Positions 8,710 to 17,781 of a DNA stretch of 64,000 nucleotides are shown here, piece after piece. The translations under genes and the position numbers were made by a program. The stretch is taken from the NCBI RefSeq assembly GCF_016861845.1, contig NZ_BOLV01000006.1:62001-126000 (forward strand). Reading direction: 5' to 3'. The stretch's first letter is position 1. Each line of letters starts with the position of its first letter. Source of the stretch: Lacticaseibacillus suilingensis (GTDB lineage: Bacteria; Bacillota; Bacilli; Lactobacillales; Lactobacillaceae). The notes beneath the pieces are model-generated. The model saw only the letters and a list, made by a program, of their open reading frames with translations, was not told the origin of the DNA and did no database searches.

Positions 8710-9702
8710 CTAATCAAGATGACCGACGTGAGCCACCAGAAAATCGCCGAGGTGGTGCGCAATTTGCCGCATGCCAGTCGCCGTGGGATGAAGCAAGTCT
8801 GAACTCAAGTCAGATTCATCCCCGAGCAAGGCCAATCCGCTGATATAGGGCAACTTGCCAGCGGTTTCCTCTTTGACGATTTGCCGAAATTGCGCCACCT
8901 TGCGCGGATTCTCGGGATAGTCGGTGACCACCATATCCGTGGCCACAACCGGCCGCGGATCGGCGGCGAAGGGCGCGATAAAGCGGCGGACCCGCGTCCG
9001 GAACGCGGCTGGCGAAAAGGCGCCGAGCATGTTGATGCCCATGGCCAGCGACGCGAAGTGCCAATCCCGGCGGCTGACCAAGTAATCGGCCACCGCCGGC
9101 TCCAGCCAGGCCGATCCGGGAAAACCAAAGTTCAACAGATCCGTCCCGAACCGATCTGCAATCAGCTGTGGATACGTCGCCATGGGATTCAACGCCAGTG
9201 AACCATGCGTGATGGAAGAACCATAAGCTAGGTACGTGCGCGGCGGCAGCTGGTGGGGAGCCGGCAACGCCACCGCCCCTTCAACCCGATAGTAGTAATT
9301 GCGACAGTACGGCAGGCAGACTCGCACCACGGCCGGATCAAAAGCCAGATGTTTGGCCTTGGCGAGGGCTTGCAGCCGCGCCAGGTTTGCCGGCCGGGCA
9401 ATCGTGATTGTGGTCGGTTTGGTCGTTAAAATTCGCGTTGCTGCGGTCCAAGTGCCAGGAAAAGTCCCGAAGCGCAGGTAGGCGATTTGCGCTTCGGCTG
9501 CCGCCTCCACCGCCAAGGTCAACTTCACTTCCGGCGCTTGCATGACAAACCGCAGCTCGACGCCTGACGCATCCGAGGAGGTATGCGTCGCCGGTTCGTC
9601 GACTTGGGCGCGCACCGCGGCCGGCAGTCGATCCAGTAGCGGCCCGGCTGGCGTGGCGCGAATTAACGCCACGTTATGAAATTCAATCCCATCCTGCTGC
9701 AA
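8710..9702 (-). CDS. SGNH/GDSL-family hydrolase, probable carbohydrate esterase
   Basis: 330 residues: an N-terminal beta-rich domain (about 1-145), then an SGNH domain with the catalytic Ser163 in YGSSITHG and the Asp302-Leu-Leu-His305 pair in SDLLHPTATG. This two-part layout occurs in acetyl-esterases acting on sugars. Translation appears to start at TTG (9700-9702), because AAGGAGG lies 6 nt upstream inside the end of the GH42 gene and no good ATG exists. The tight linkage to GH42 suggests removal of acetyl groups from galactosides, but this is inferred from context only. Confidence 0.8.
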   Translation of the reverse strand: MQQDGIEFHNVALIRATPAGPLLDRLPAAVRAQVDEPATHTSSDASGVELRFVMQAPEVKLTLAVEAAAEAQIAYLRFGTFPGTWTAATRILTTKPTTITIARPANLARLQALAKAKHLAFDPAVVRVCLPYCRNYYYRVEGAVALPAPHQLPPRTYLAYGSSITHGSLALNPMATYPQLIADRFGTDLLNFGFPGSAWLEPAVADYLVSRRDWHFASLAMGINMLGAFSPAAFRTRVRRFIAPFAADPRPVVATDMVVTDYPENPRKVAQFRQIVKEETAGKLPYISGLALLGDESDLSSDLLHPTATGMRQIAHHLGDFLVAHVGHLD

Positions 9703-9703
9703 G

Positions 9704-11743
9704 TTAGCCCTCCTTGGCCACCACGACTTGATACGGGTTCAGCGCCAAGGTGCCACTGAGCGCTGCGCCAGTTTCAGCATCGACCAGCGCTTGTTTCAGC
9801 GTCACGGTTTGGGCTTGCTCGCTAAAGTTCATGATGAAAACAAAGGTCCCGGCTTCACCTTGGCGGGTTTGAATCGACACAGCGGCATTAGGCGCTGCCA
9901 ACTGCTCGCTCGTCAGGGCCTGCACCACTGGCAGCCCATCATACAGCTTATTCAGCAAATCGCGGCCGGTACGCGGTCCGATATAGTACGCGTGGCCAGT
10001 GCCGTAGTCATTTTGAGTTACGGCGGCTGTGCCGGCATAAAAGTCGTTTTCATACTGACCCAAAACTTGCGCGGCTTTAGCCGTGATTAGCTGATTGTAA
10101 TCATGCGTTTCAAACGTTTGGCCGGCAAAGCTGACGCGATTGTGTTCACCAGGATAAACCGAATCAAACTCACCCAGCGCTACGCCAAAGGTTTCTTGCA
10201 GCGACTGCGGCCAACCGCCAAGGTAAACTGAGTCATGTTCATCGACAATGCCGGTGAAGTATGAGGACACCAGCGTGCCGCCCTGTTTGACATAAGCCTG
10301 CAGGCGCGCCATTAATTCTGGCCGCATCAGGTACAGCATCGGGGCAATCACCAAATCATACTGACTGAAATCGTGATCCACCGGCTGAACCGCCACGGGA
10401 ATGTCATGCTGCCAGAAGAAGTTGTAATGATCTTCCAAAGTCTGGAAGTAACGCTTACGGTCGCGGCCGAACGCCGCTTCCCGCTTTTGCGCCCACAGCA
10501 CATCCCAGTCGAACAAAATAGCCACATATGGCTTGCGCGTGGTGCGACGCAACCCTTTAAGTTGGGTCAGACGTTCCCCATAGGCCGCCACTTCCTTAAA
10601 CACGCGGGTGTCACCAGTACCATCATGGCCAATCACGCCGCCATGGAACTTTTCCGAATTCGCCCGGGAGGCATGAATTTGGAAGTATAAGGAGCCTTCA
10701 GAGCCATGGGCAAGCTGCTGGAACGACGCCAGAGCATGTACCCCTGGCCGCTTCAGCTTCGCCACGGCGGTATTGACCCGCGAAGGCGCGGACTCCATCA
10801 CCAAAAACGGCTGGTTTTTCAAACCATAAAAAGTGTCATGGACGAACGCTGTTTTCATGGCAGTTTCGGCGAGTGGTTCAAAATTATTGTTCCACTGCGG
10901 ATAGCTGTCCCAGGACACCACATCGACATGCTTGGCAAACGCGCCATAATCGATGCCCTGCAGCGGAATGAAATCACCATTCGGGCCTTCTGCCATGAAG
11001 TTAGTCGTCACTGGAATCGCTGGGTTGGCCGCCCGCAGCGGCTTCACTTCAGCATCGAAAAAGTCAATCGTCATCGCCGTGTTGAACCGGTGCCAGTCCA
11101 GCGCCATGCCATGCACTTTACGGGAGCCAAGTTCACTAGGCACTTTGATCTGCGCCCAGTCGGTATACGTGCCGCCCCAAAAGCTCATCAGCCAGGCATC
11201 GTTCAAGGCCTTGAGGGTGTGATACTTGCTTTGCAGCCACTGCTGCCAGTTCGCCTGACACAAGTCGCAGAAGCAAGTACCGGAATATTCGTTGGACACA
11301 TGCCACATCGCCAGCGCCGGATTGTTACCGTAGCGCTCAGCCAGCTTGGTATTGATGATGCGGACCTTTTCCTGATAAACCGGGCTGGAGAAGCAGTGAT
11401 CATGCCGAAAGCCATGGGTGTGGCGCTGCAGGCGCTCATCGACCCGGTTCACCTCCGGATACTTTTCACTGAGCCACTGCGGCCGCGCCCCACTGGGGGT
11501 GGCCAAAATCACATTGCCACCCATTTGGTTCACGCGGTCGAAAATATCATCCAACCAGCCAAAGTCAAAGTGGCCTTCCTCCGGTTCCAACGCCGACCAG
11601 GCGAAGACGCCTAAGGTCAGCGTGTTGATCTGCGCTTTTTTCATCAGCGCAAAATCTTTTTCAATCACGGCTGGGTAATCAAGCCATTGGTCGGGATTGT
11701 AGTCGCCGCCATGCAGCAAGCGTTCATCAACATTGAAGTTCAC
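9704..11743 (-). CDS. Beta-galactosidase, GH42
   Basis: Hydrolyses terminal beta-galactosides from oligosaccharides, 679 residues, with a TIM barrel followed by trimerization and C-terminal beta domains. The acid/base Glu152 is in WHVSNEYSG and the nucleophile Glu317 in FLVMESAPS. Cys117 with Cys157, Cys159 and Cys162 matches the zinc site of the family. The start is GTG at 11743: AGGAGG lies 8 nt upstream. There is no signal peptide, so it acts in the cytoplasm on imported sugars. A hairpin at 11793-11817 separates it from the alpha-galactosidase gene, so part of its expression may be independent. Confidence 0.93.
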   Translation of the reverse strand: MNFNVDERLLHGGDYNPDQWLDYPAVIEKDFALMKKAQINTLTLGVFAWSALEPEEGHFDFGWLDDIFDRVNQMGGNVILATPSGARPQWLSEKYPEVNRVDERLQRHTHGFRHDHCFSSPVYQEKVRIINTKLAERYGNNPALAMWHVSNEYSGTCFCDLCQANWQQWLQSKYHTLKALNDAWLMSFWGGTYTDWAQIKVPSELGSRKVHGMALDWHRFNTAMTIDFFDAEVKPLRAANPAIPVTTNFMAEGPNGDFIPLQGIDYGAFAKHVDVVSWDSYPQWNNNFEPLAETAMKTAFVHDTFYGLKNQPFLVMESAPSRVNTAVAKLKRPGVHALASFQQLAHGSEGSLYFQIHASRANSEKFHGGVIGHDGTGDTRVFKEVAAYGERLTQLKGLRRTTRKPYVAILFDWDVLWAQKREAAFGRDRKRYFQTLEDHYNFFWQHDIPVAVQPVDHDFSQYDLVIAPMLYLMRPELMARLQAYVKQGGTLVSSYFTGIVDEHDSVYLGGWPQSLQETFGVALGEFDSVYPGEHNRVSFAGQTFETHDYNQLITAKAAQVLGQYENDFYAGTAAVTQNDYGTGHAYYIGPRTGRDLLNKLYDGLPVVQALTSEQLAAPNAAVSIQTRQGEAGTFVFIMNFSEQAQTVTLKQALVDAETGAALSGTLALNPYQVVVAKEG

Positions 11744-11792
11744 AAGTCTTTCCTCCTATCAGCAGGCAGCCCTTGTCGCCTTATTCACAAAA

Positions 11793-11817
11793 GGGGATGT
11801 GATGGCATCACATCCCC
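11793..11817 (-). terminator. Perfect hairpin between GH36 and GH42 genes
   Basis: GGGGATGTGATG and CATCACATCCCC form a perfect stem with almost no loop. On the minus strand it is followed by TTTTGTG, so it could be a partial terminator after the GH36 gene. The perfect symmetry also fits a protein operator. Confidence 0.55.
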
Positions 11818-11839
11818 ATTATATGGCATCCGGCAGCGG

Positions 11840-14077
11840 TTAAAGCGCCTGCAGATGCAACAAACATGATTGATAGTCACCTTTGAGGGTGGCGGTATCT
11901 GGGTTCACCCCATTGAATTGCACCGGCAGCGGCAAGCCGACATGCTTCAGCACGCTGCCGCTGATGGGCACGGTTTGGCCTTCGACTTGATACTGCTGAT
12001 TGCCGTTCAAAAATGGCAAAGGCAAGCGGTCTGACACCGTCTTACCAGGGGTGGCTAACAGCCGGTAGAAACCCACCAGCGCTTCTGTGCGTTCAGCATT
12101 CACCACCGCCCAGGCGAACTCATTCGGGTCCGTTCCAGTTGGCGGTAGCAATTCGAACTGGCCATGCAAAATCAATTCCTGGTTTTGCCGGTACTGGACG
12201 ATTTGCTGTTTGAGGGCCGCCAGCGTGGCTGGTGTCAGCTTGGTGAGATCCAGCTCATAGCCCAGCACGCCGAACGTTGCCACGTTGTAACGCATGGCCA
12301 GCGGCGTGGTGCGACCCACCTGATCATTGGGCACCTTGGTGAGATGATTACTCATCGCACTCAGCGGATAACCCAAGCTCGTGCCGAACTGAATGCGCAG
12401 GCGTTCAACCGCATCACTGTCATCAGAGACCCAGATCTGCGGCGAATAGAACAGAATACCGAGGTCAAAACGACCGCCGCCACCGGCACAGCCTTCAATC
12501 AGCACGTCCGGATAAGCGGTCAACAATTTCGCATACAAGGTATAGACGCCTTGGATATACCGGTGGAAGAATTCCCCTTGCGGCCGCCCTGTTTGCGCGA
12601 GATAGGCCGAATAAGCTTCCGTGATGTCGCGGTTCATGTCCCATTTGATGTAATCCAGCTGCGTTTCATCAATCACGCGCCGCATTTGCTCAAACAGGTT
12701 CTCCACCACCGCCGGGTTGGCGAAGTCGAGCACATACTGATGGCGACCAACCGAGCGTCGCCCACGGCTTGGGCCCACGACCCAATCAGGATGCGCCTTG
12801 ATCAGCGCACTTTTGGGGGAGACCATTTCGGGCTCAAACCACAACCCAAACTGCAGGCCTTTAGCATGAATGGCTTGGGCAAAAGCGCCTAACCCGGCTG
12901 GAAACTTGCGGCGATCCACTTGCCAGTCGCCCAGCGAGGAATTGTCCGTATCACGATTGCCAAACCAGCCGTCATCCAGCACGAAGCAGTCGACACCGAT
13001 TTGTTTGCCTTGATCCGCTAACTTCAGCAAGACCTTAGGATCCAAATTGAAGTACGCCGCTTCCCAGCTGTTGAGGACCACTGGCCGCGGCCGGTGCTGC
13101 CAGTGCGGCGCAATGATATGCTGATTGGCAAATTGCGCCGCTTGTTGCGCCAAGCCGTTCAGCCCATCAGCCGAGTACAAAAGCACCGCTTCTGGCGAGG
13201 TAAACGCCGACTCAGGATCCAACTGCCACTCGAATTGCTCTGGGTGAATCCCGGTGGTCAGCCGGGTCTGGCGCCACTCATTGACTTCTGCGCTAGCTTG
13301 GAAGTTACCGGAATAAATCAGATTAGCCCCGTAAGCCTCACCATGCCGCAACGTGGCGTCAGTGGCCACCAAGGCGACAAAGGGATTCTGTTGATGACTG
13401 GAAGCGCCGTGCAGCGACTCCACACTGGCAATGCCATGCGCCAGCGATTGGGTTTGCACCTGCCGTTCCCGGGCCCAGTTGCCCGACAAATGAAGGAATT
13501 CATAATCAGCCGTGGGCAAATCCAAAGTAGCACTCAGGCACCGTTCCAAAAGATAAGCCTGCTGGGCGTGGTTGGTCACCGTTACCGACCGCACGACCGC
13601 CGCAGCATCAGGGAACAGCGTGTAATGCAGCACCGCCTCCACTTGCCAGGTAGTATCTGTCACCGTCAAATTCAGGCAATCAGCCTGATTGCCAAACGCG
13701 CCTGGGGTGGTCAACACCCGCGGTTTGCTGCTGGCGGTGGTATAACTTTGATACTTGAGATCGAGGTACAACGGCGCGCCATCAGCTTTGAGGCCCAGGC
13801 TGCCTTGCCGATAATCGGTCGAACCATAGACAGGCAATTCTTGCTGCTGATCGGCCAAACTGAATTGGTGATCATCCGCGCTGAACTTGACGGTGCCGGC
13901 AGATTTGCTTACCGGGGCCACCAAGGCCTCAAGCTGGGCTTGATCCAAGGTCAGTTTCGGGCCAAAGTACACGTGGCCTAACTGACCGTTGGGCATCACC
14001 GCGATGATATAGCTGACGCGGTCGTTACTTAAGTGAAAAAACTTATTGTTAATGACTTGCAGTGCCGTTAGACTCAC
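11840..14077 (-). CDS. Alpha-galactosidase, GH36
   Basis: Removes alpha-1,6-galactose from melibiose, raffinose and stachyose, 745 residues, with an N-terminal beta-sandwich, a TIM barrel and a C-terminal beta domain. The nucleophile Asp480 is in YIKWDMNRDITE; the acid/base is an Asp in WVSDDSDA (552-553). No signal peptide is seen, so it is cytoplasmic. The start looks like GTG at 14077, with only a weak ribosome site, and overlaps the DUF3284 gene by 29 bp, so it is probably translated by coupling. Linkage to a PTS permease is notable because this enzyme normally acts on unphosphorylated sugars. Confidence 0.93.
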   Translation of the reverse strand: MSLTALQVINNKFFHLSNDRVSYIIAVMPNGQLGHVYFGPKLTLDQAQLEALVAPVSKSAGTVKFSADDHQFSLADQQQELPVYGSTDYRQGSLGLKADGAPLYLDLKYQSYTTASSKPRVLTTPGAFGNQADCLNLTVTDTTWQVEAVLHYTLFPDAAAVVRSVTVTNHAQQAYLLERCLSATLDLPTADYEFLHLSGNWARERQVQTQSLAHGIASVESLHGASSHQQNPFVALVATDATLRHGEAYGANLIYSGNFQASAEVNEWRQTRLTTGIHPEQFEWQLDPESAFTSPEAVLLYSADGLNGLAQQAAQFANQHIIAPHWQHRPRPVVLNSWEAAYFNLDPKVLLKLADQGKQIGVDCFVLDDGWFGNRDTDNSSLGDWQVDRRKFPAGLGAFAQAIHAKGLQFGLWFEPEMVSPKSALIKAHPDWVVGPSRGRRSVGRHQYVLDFANPAVVENLFEQMRRVIDETQLDYIKWDMNRDITEAYSAYLAQTGRPQGEFFHRYIQGVYTLYAKLLTAYPDVLIEGCAGGGGRFDLGILFYSPQIWVSDDSDAVERLRIQFGTSLGYPLSAMSNHLTKVPNDQVGRTTPLAMRYNVATFGVLGYELDLTKLTPATLAALKQQIVQYRQNQELILHGQFELLPPTGTDPNEFAWAVVNAERTEALVGFYRLLATPGKTVSDRLPLPFLNGNQQYQVEGQTVPISGSVLKHVGLPLPVQFNGVNPDTATLKGDYQSCLLHLQAL

Positions 14078-14522
14078 CTACTTTACTCAGAGCGGCAGTG
14101 TCTTCAATCCACTGCAGCCGTTTTTTGATATTACGCCGGTAAAACAGCGTGTAGACCCAGCCAACTACCCAAAAACTGTTGGTAAAATTTTTCTTGTTAA
14201 AGGTATTGGTTTCACTGTAAGTGACTTTGGTACCTTCAGCCGCTGGCGCCAGCTGATAGGTGGTCACAATTCGACCAGCGGCATAGGTCACCTCGGTCTC
14301 AAACACGCGATCAGCCTCTAGCTGCGTCACAGTCATAGTCGCGGCGACCGGCATTTGATCAGTTTTGGTGTGCAGTGTGGTCGCGACGGAAGTCCCCACG
14401 GTCAGCTCATGAATACCGGCGTTGCGGTCTTTGAAGTATGCCAGCTGCGACGCCACAATCGTCTGGTACACGGCAGCACTAGGCTGCGCCATGGTGTAGA
14501 CGACTGTCATTGTTTTGGCCAT
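14049..14522 (-). CDS. DUF3284 family protein
   Basis: 157 residues, soluble, with a START/SRPBCC-like beta-rich composition. The family is typically encoded next to lactose/cellobiose PTS genes in lactobacilli, as here directly after EIIC. Function is not established. GGAGGG lies 6 nt before the ATG. The end overlaps the GH36 gene. Confidence 0.75.
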   Translation of the reverse strand: MAKTMTVVYTMAQPSAAVYQTIVASQLAYFKDRNAGIHELTVGTSVATTLHTKTDQMPVAATMTVTQLEADRVFETEVTYAAGRIVTTYQLAPAAEGTKVTYSETNTFNKKNFTNSFWVVGWVYTLFYRRNIKKRLQWIEDTAALSKVGESNGTASH

Positions 14523-14548
14523 GTTGGTCCCTCCAATTTAGAAATTGA

Positions 14549-15850
14549 TTACTGCGCTGAGCTTTCGGCTGCCGTTTTGGCCGCTTGCGCTTTTTCTTCA
14601 TTCAGGTATTGCTTGTCCATCACCTTTAGGAATGGGAACCAGATGACAAAGAACAAGATGAACATTACGATCTGCAGTGCCGCACCACGCCAGGAACCGG
14701 TCGCAAGCCAGCCTTGAAGAATGAATGGCGTGGACCAAACCACTGTCGCGCCGGTAGGGTATGGTACTAGGCCAGAGGCAAAGGCAAAGTAGCTGACAAT
14801 AGAAACCAGGACTGGCGCCAAAGTCCAAGGAATAAAGACGGTTGGGTTCAAGACCATTGGCACCCCAAAGGTCATCGGTTCACTGATGTTAAAGACGGAA
14901 GGCACTGCAGTGAGCTCCATGGTGTGCTTGAGGCGAGAGGACTTGGCAATATACAAGCCCGCCAGTGACATCGCCAGAATCATGCCAGTGATTTCGAAAC
15001 TACCAGCAAAGGTCGAGCAAATGATGTGAGGAATGCGCTTGCCTGCTTGGTAAGCGTTGTAGTTTTGAATATCCAAAGCCGCATAGATTGGCGAAACCAC
15101 TGAATTAACCAACAAGGTGCCGTGAAGTCCGAACCACCAAAGAAACTGGGAGAAGAACACGACGAGAATCGTCGCTGGTAGCGTTGCGCCCAAGCCTTGA
15201 ATTGGTACTTGCAGGACATCATAAATGAAGTCGAAGGCATTGCCCCAGGCAGTAAAGGTAAACAACCAGCGGATAAAGGTGAACGTCAGCAGGGCGCCGG
15301 CACCAGGGATAACCGCGATAAAAGACTGTGAGATGGCCGGCGGTACAGATTCCGGCATTTTAATCGTAATGTTGGCGTTTTCAAGTTTGGAGTATACAAC
15401 CGTGGCAAAAATCCCGGTCAGCAAAGCCACAAACATGCCTTTGGAACCAAGCAAATTGAGGTCAACGTATGAGCCGTTCTTATTGGACATAATTGGGAGT
15501 AACATAAAAAAGGCAGACAGTGCGATCCCACCGGCATACAGCTGAGTAGCATGGTAATGGCCAGCCAACGCATAAGCAACCCCGAAGACAACAAACAGTG
15601 AGGTAATATTCATCGTCGCGTTAGAAACCGGGCCGAGGAAATTGTTCAAAAAGTCGGTGACCGGCTGCGGCATGTACTTGGCAAAGCCGAAAGTCGTTGG
15701 CAAGTTCTGGATGATGATCATGATGGAAGCAAACATCGTCGCTGGGAACGCAACCATGAAGCCATCACGGATACTCATGAGGAACTTATTTTGGGAGAAC
15801 TTGGTTGCCAGTGGCAACACTTTCTCGTTCATGGTGTCTTGTAAACTCAT
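14549..15850 (-). CDS. PTS EIIC, lactose/cellobiose family
   Basis: A sugar-translocating membrane subunit of 433 residues, about ten hydrophobic segments. Features include the N-terminal MNEKVLPLATKFSQNKFL and the EPMTFGVPMVLNP motif, which contains the substrate-contacting Glu of this family. The EIIA and EIIB partners are not in the window, so it must borrow them from elsewhere. The start at 15850 has GGAGG upstream. It is the first gene of the operon PTS-DUF3284-GH36-GH42-SGNH and divergent from an AraC regulator. The likely substrate is a galactoside or gluco/galacto-oligosaccharide. Confidence 0.88.
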   Translation of the reverse strand: MSLQDTMNEKVLPLATKFSQNKFLMSIRDGFMVAFPATMFASIMIIIQNLPTTFGFAKYMPQPVTDFLNNFLGPVSNATMNITSLFVVFGVAYALAGHYHATQLYAGGIALSAFFMLLPIMSNKNGSYVDLNLLGSKGMFVALLTGIFATVVYSKLENANITIKMPESVPPAISQSFIAVIPGAGALLTFTFIRWLFTFTAWGNAFDFIYDVLQVPIQGLGATLPATILVVFFSQFLWWFGLHGTLLVNSVVSPIYAALDIQNYNAYQAGKRIPHIICSTFAGSFEITGMILAMSLAGLYIAKSSRLKHTMELTAVPSVFNISEPMTFGVPMVLNPTVFIPWTLAPVLVSIVSYFAFASGLVPYPTGATVVWSTPFILQGWLATGSWRGAALQIVMFILFFVIWFPFLKVMDKQYLNEEKAQAAKTAAESSAQ

Positions 15851-15873
15851 GTGATCCACCCCTCCTTGGGTTG

Positions 15874-15912
15874 ATAATAGCAATAAAATGAATTTTGTAA
15901 ATCGGTTTACAA
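15874..15912 (-). promoter_or_regulatory. PTS operon promoter with palindromic operator
   Basis: The palindrome TTGTAAAT/CG/GTTTACAA at 15895-15912 carries the -35 TTTACA (15896-15901, minus strand). The -10 TATTAT is at 15874-15879, spacer 16 bp. Overlap of operator and -35 fits control by the divergent AraC protein or by a LacI/CcpA-type factor. The palindrome is 2 bp longer than a standard cre site. Confidence 0.65.
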
Positions 15913-15974
15913 GAGTTATGATAACTGCATGTAAGCCCTAACAAAATGGTAGAATGTTGAGGTAACCTGTCCAA

Positions 15975-16829
15975 ATGTCGACAAATAAAGCAAATAATCG
16001 CACTGATGATTTCTCTAGTCTCAATCGCAACGCTAATCTTGATATCAATGTTTATACTTGTGGCACCGAACGCTGCGAGCCGGATCATTCGTATGGCCCC
16101 ACCGTGCGCAGCGGCTACATGCTGTACTTTGTCTTGGCCGGTGAAGGTAGCTACACGGTGCGCAACCACTTCTATGCCTTGAAGCCAGGTCAGGGCTTTA
16201 TTATCGAACCCCATACCCTCATTCGGTTTGAAGCGGATCATCGTCAGCCTTGGACCTACCTCTGGATTGGCTTTTCCGGCCGCGCCGCTGAGCGCTATGT
16301 TCAAACCACCGCGCTGGATAACAGCAACCCCACCTTCAGTTTTAACCCAGATGGTTCGGTGATCCAAGCAGCGCAGGCGGTGATTGCCGCCTCACACACG
16401 AGCCGCAATCGTAATCTTTTGATGACGGGCCGCCTGTATGAATTCCTGTATCAGCTGAGCTCCACCTACCCCAGTCTCGCCGTGCGCACCAATCTGGACC
16501 AAAAAGAAGCCTTGGAATCAGCACTGTTTTACATTACCAATAATTATGGGGAAGACATTTCGGTCGGCGAAATTGCCGATTCACTGCACATCGACCGCAC
16601 TTACCTGCACCGCCTGTTCGTCAAACATGTTGGCCAGTCGCCGCAGCAATACATCAAAACCTACCGCATGCAGCACGCTACGCAGCTCCTGACTGAAAGC
16701 GACTACCCCATCGGCGTCATCGCCCATGCGGTGGGTTATCAGAATCCCTTCTCATTCTCCAAAGCTTTCAGTCAGGAAACAGGGATGTCACCACGGGCTT
16801 ATCGTAAGCAACATCAACCAGCCGAATAA
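15975..16829 (+). CDS. AraC-family regulator, MsmR/RafR-like
   Basis: 284 residues: an N-terminal cupin sugar-sensing domain (about 20-160) with GEGSYTVRNHFYALKPGQGFI, and a C-terminal double helix-turn-helix (about 185-280) with IADSLHIDRTYLHRLF and the closing signature VGYQNPFSFSKAF. Such proteins activate alpha-galactoside operons (RafR, MsmR) when the sugar is present. It is divergent from the PTS/GH36/GH42 operon, its probable target. GAGGT lies upstream of the ATG at a rather long spacing. Confidence 0.9.
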   Translation: MSTNKANNRTDDFSSLNRNANLDINVYTCGTERCEPDHSYGPTVRSGYMLYFVLAGEGSYTVRNHFYALKPGQGFIIEPHTLIRFEADHRQPWTYLWIGFSGRAAERYVQTTALDNSNPTFSFNPDGSVIQAAQAVIAASHTSRNRNLLMTGRLYEFLYQLSSTYPSLAVRTNLDQKEALESALFYITNNYGEDISVGEIADSLHIDRTYLHRLFVKHVGQSPQQYIKTYRMQHATQLLTESDYPIGVIAHAVGYQNPFSFSKAFSQETGMSPRAYRKQHQPAE

Positions 16830-16841
16830 TGGGAATCAAAT

Positions 16842-16870
16842 AGGCTCGAACGCCATCAGCGTTCGAGCCT
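16842..16870. terminator. Bidirectional hairpin between araC and TPM genes
   Basis: AGGCTCGAACGC and GCGTTCGAGCCT form a perfect 12-bp stem between convergent genes. T-rich tails on either side are short (GTATTTG on plus, ATTTGATT on minus). Confidence 0.7.
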
Positions 16871-16890
16871 GTATTTGTTTCAGCTTACGA

Positions 16891-17772
16891 TTAGATGCCG
16901 GCACCGCCGCCGCCAGAGGAGCCGCCGCCGAAACCACCGCCGGAGCCCCCACCGAAGCCGCCACCGCCAAAACCACCGCCGCCGCCGAAGCCAGAGCCAC
17001 CGCCCCAGCGGCCGCCGCGATTGTTGCTGGAAAAAAGCGCATCGAGCAGGATCCATAGCCAGAAGCCGGAGCCACCGCCGCCGCGCCCACCACGATTATT
17101 GCCGCCAAAGAGCAAGGCAATCACCGCCAGAACAATGAAAATCGTGATCAGCGTGACGAGAATGCCGCCACCACCGCCACTGTCGTTATCAGTCTCATCT
17201 TCGTTCTGATAGCGGGCCAGCTGACTGCTGGACAAGGTGTTACTATCCTTAGGAAATTTATACTTCTTGTCGATAACCGTGGCCACTGCGTTGAAGACTT
17301 TTCGCAGGCCGGCGTTGATTTTCGCGGGGTCCTTGGCCTTGATGGCCGCCTTATTTTGCTGGAGGATTTGACCGGCTAAGGCATCTGGCAGGACGCCTTC
17401 AAGGCCATAACCGACTTCGATGAACAGATTTTGCTGGCCATCGTTGTCGGCGTACACCAACAGCACCCCGTTATCCTTGCCTTTTTGGCCGACCCCCCAG
17501 CGACTGAAAAGTTCAGGCGCATACTCGCCAAGGTCTTGGCCATCCGAAGATTTAATCACTGCCACCGCAATGGCAGGATTTTGCTTGGTCGCTTCGTAGG
17601 TGTGGTTTTTCTGATCGATCAACTCGCGAGTCGATGAATCCAGCAGATTGAGCTGGTCCACGTAGTAATGCCCGTTCGTTGGAGCCGCTGGATACGCGGC
17701 TGCTTGGACTGGACTGGCGTGCCCAAATAGCAGCACCAGTGGCAGAAGGAACCAAAGCCACCGTTTTTTCAT
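16891..17772 (-). CDS. TPM-domain membrane protein with Gly-rich tail
   Basis: 293 residues: signal peptide to about residue 24 (VQA), an extracytoplasmic TPM domain (about 35-175) with IAVAVIKSS and IEVGYGLEGVLPD, one membrane segment (about 203-222), and a low-complexity Gly/Arg/Ser tail. TPM/YgcG-type proteins are typically paired with LemA, as here 9 bp downstream of it. The family is linked to membrane or photosystem maintenance, with unclear biochemical function. The Gly-rich tail gives long open frames on the other strand that are not genes. Confidence 0.88.
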   Translation of the reverse strand: MKKRWLWFLLPLVLLFGHASPVQAAAYPAAPTNGHYYVDQLNLLDSSTRELIDQKNHTYEATKQNPAIAVAVIKSSDGQDLGEYAPELFSRWGVGQKGKDNGVLLVYADNDGQQNLFIEVGYGLEGVLPDALAGQILQQNKAAIKAKDPAKINAGLRKVFNAVATVIDKKYKFPKDSNTLSSSQLARYQNEDETDNDSGGGGGILVTLITIFIVLAVIALLFGGNNRGGRGGGGSGFWLWILLDALFSSNNRGGRWGGGSGFGGGGGFGGGGFGGGSGGGFGGGSSGGGGAGI

Positions 17773-17781
17773 GGCAAGCCT

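Noticed and set aside
16875-17209. Long open frames opposite the TPM-domain gene, rich in Pro/Arg/Ser
   Set aside because: They are mirror images of the Gly-rich tail codons and lack ribosome sites; the minus-strand gene with signal peptide and TPM domain explains the sequence.
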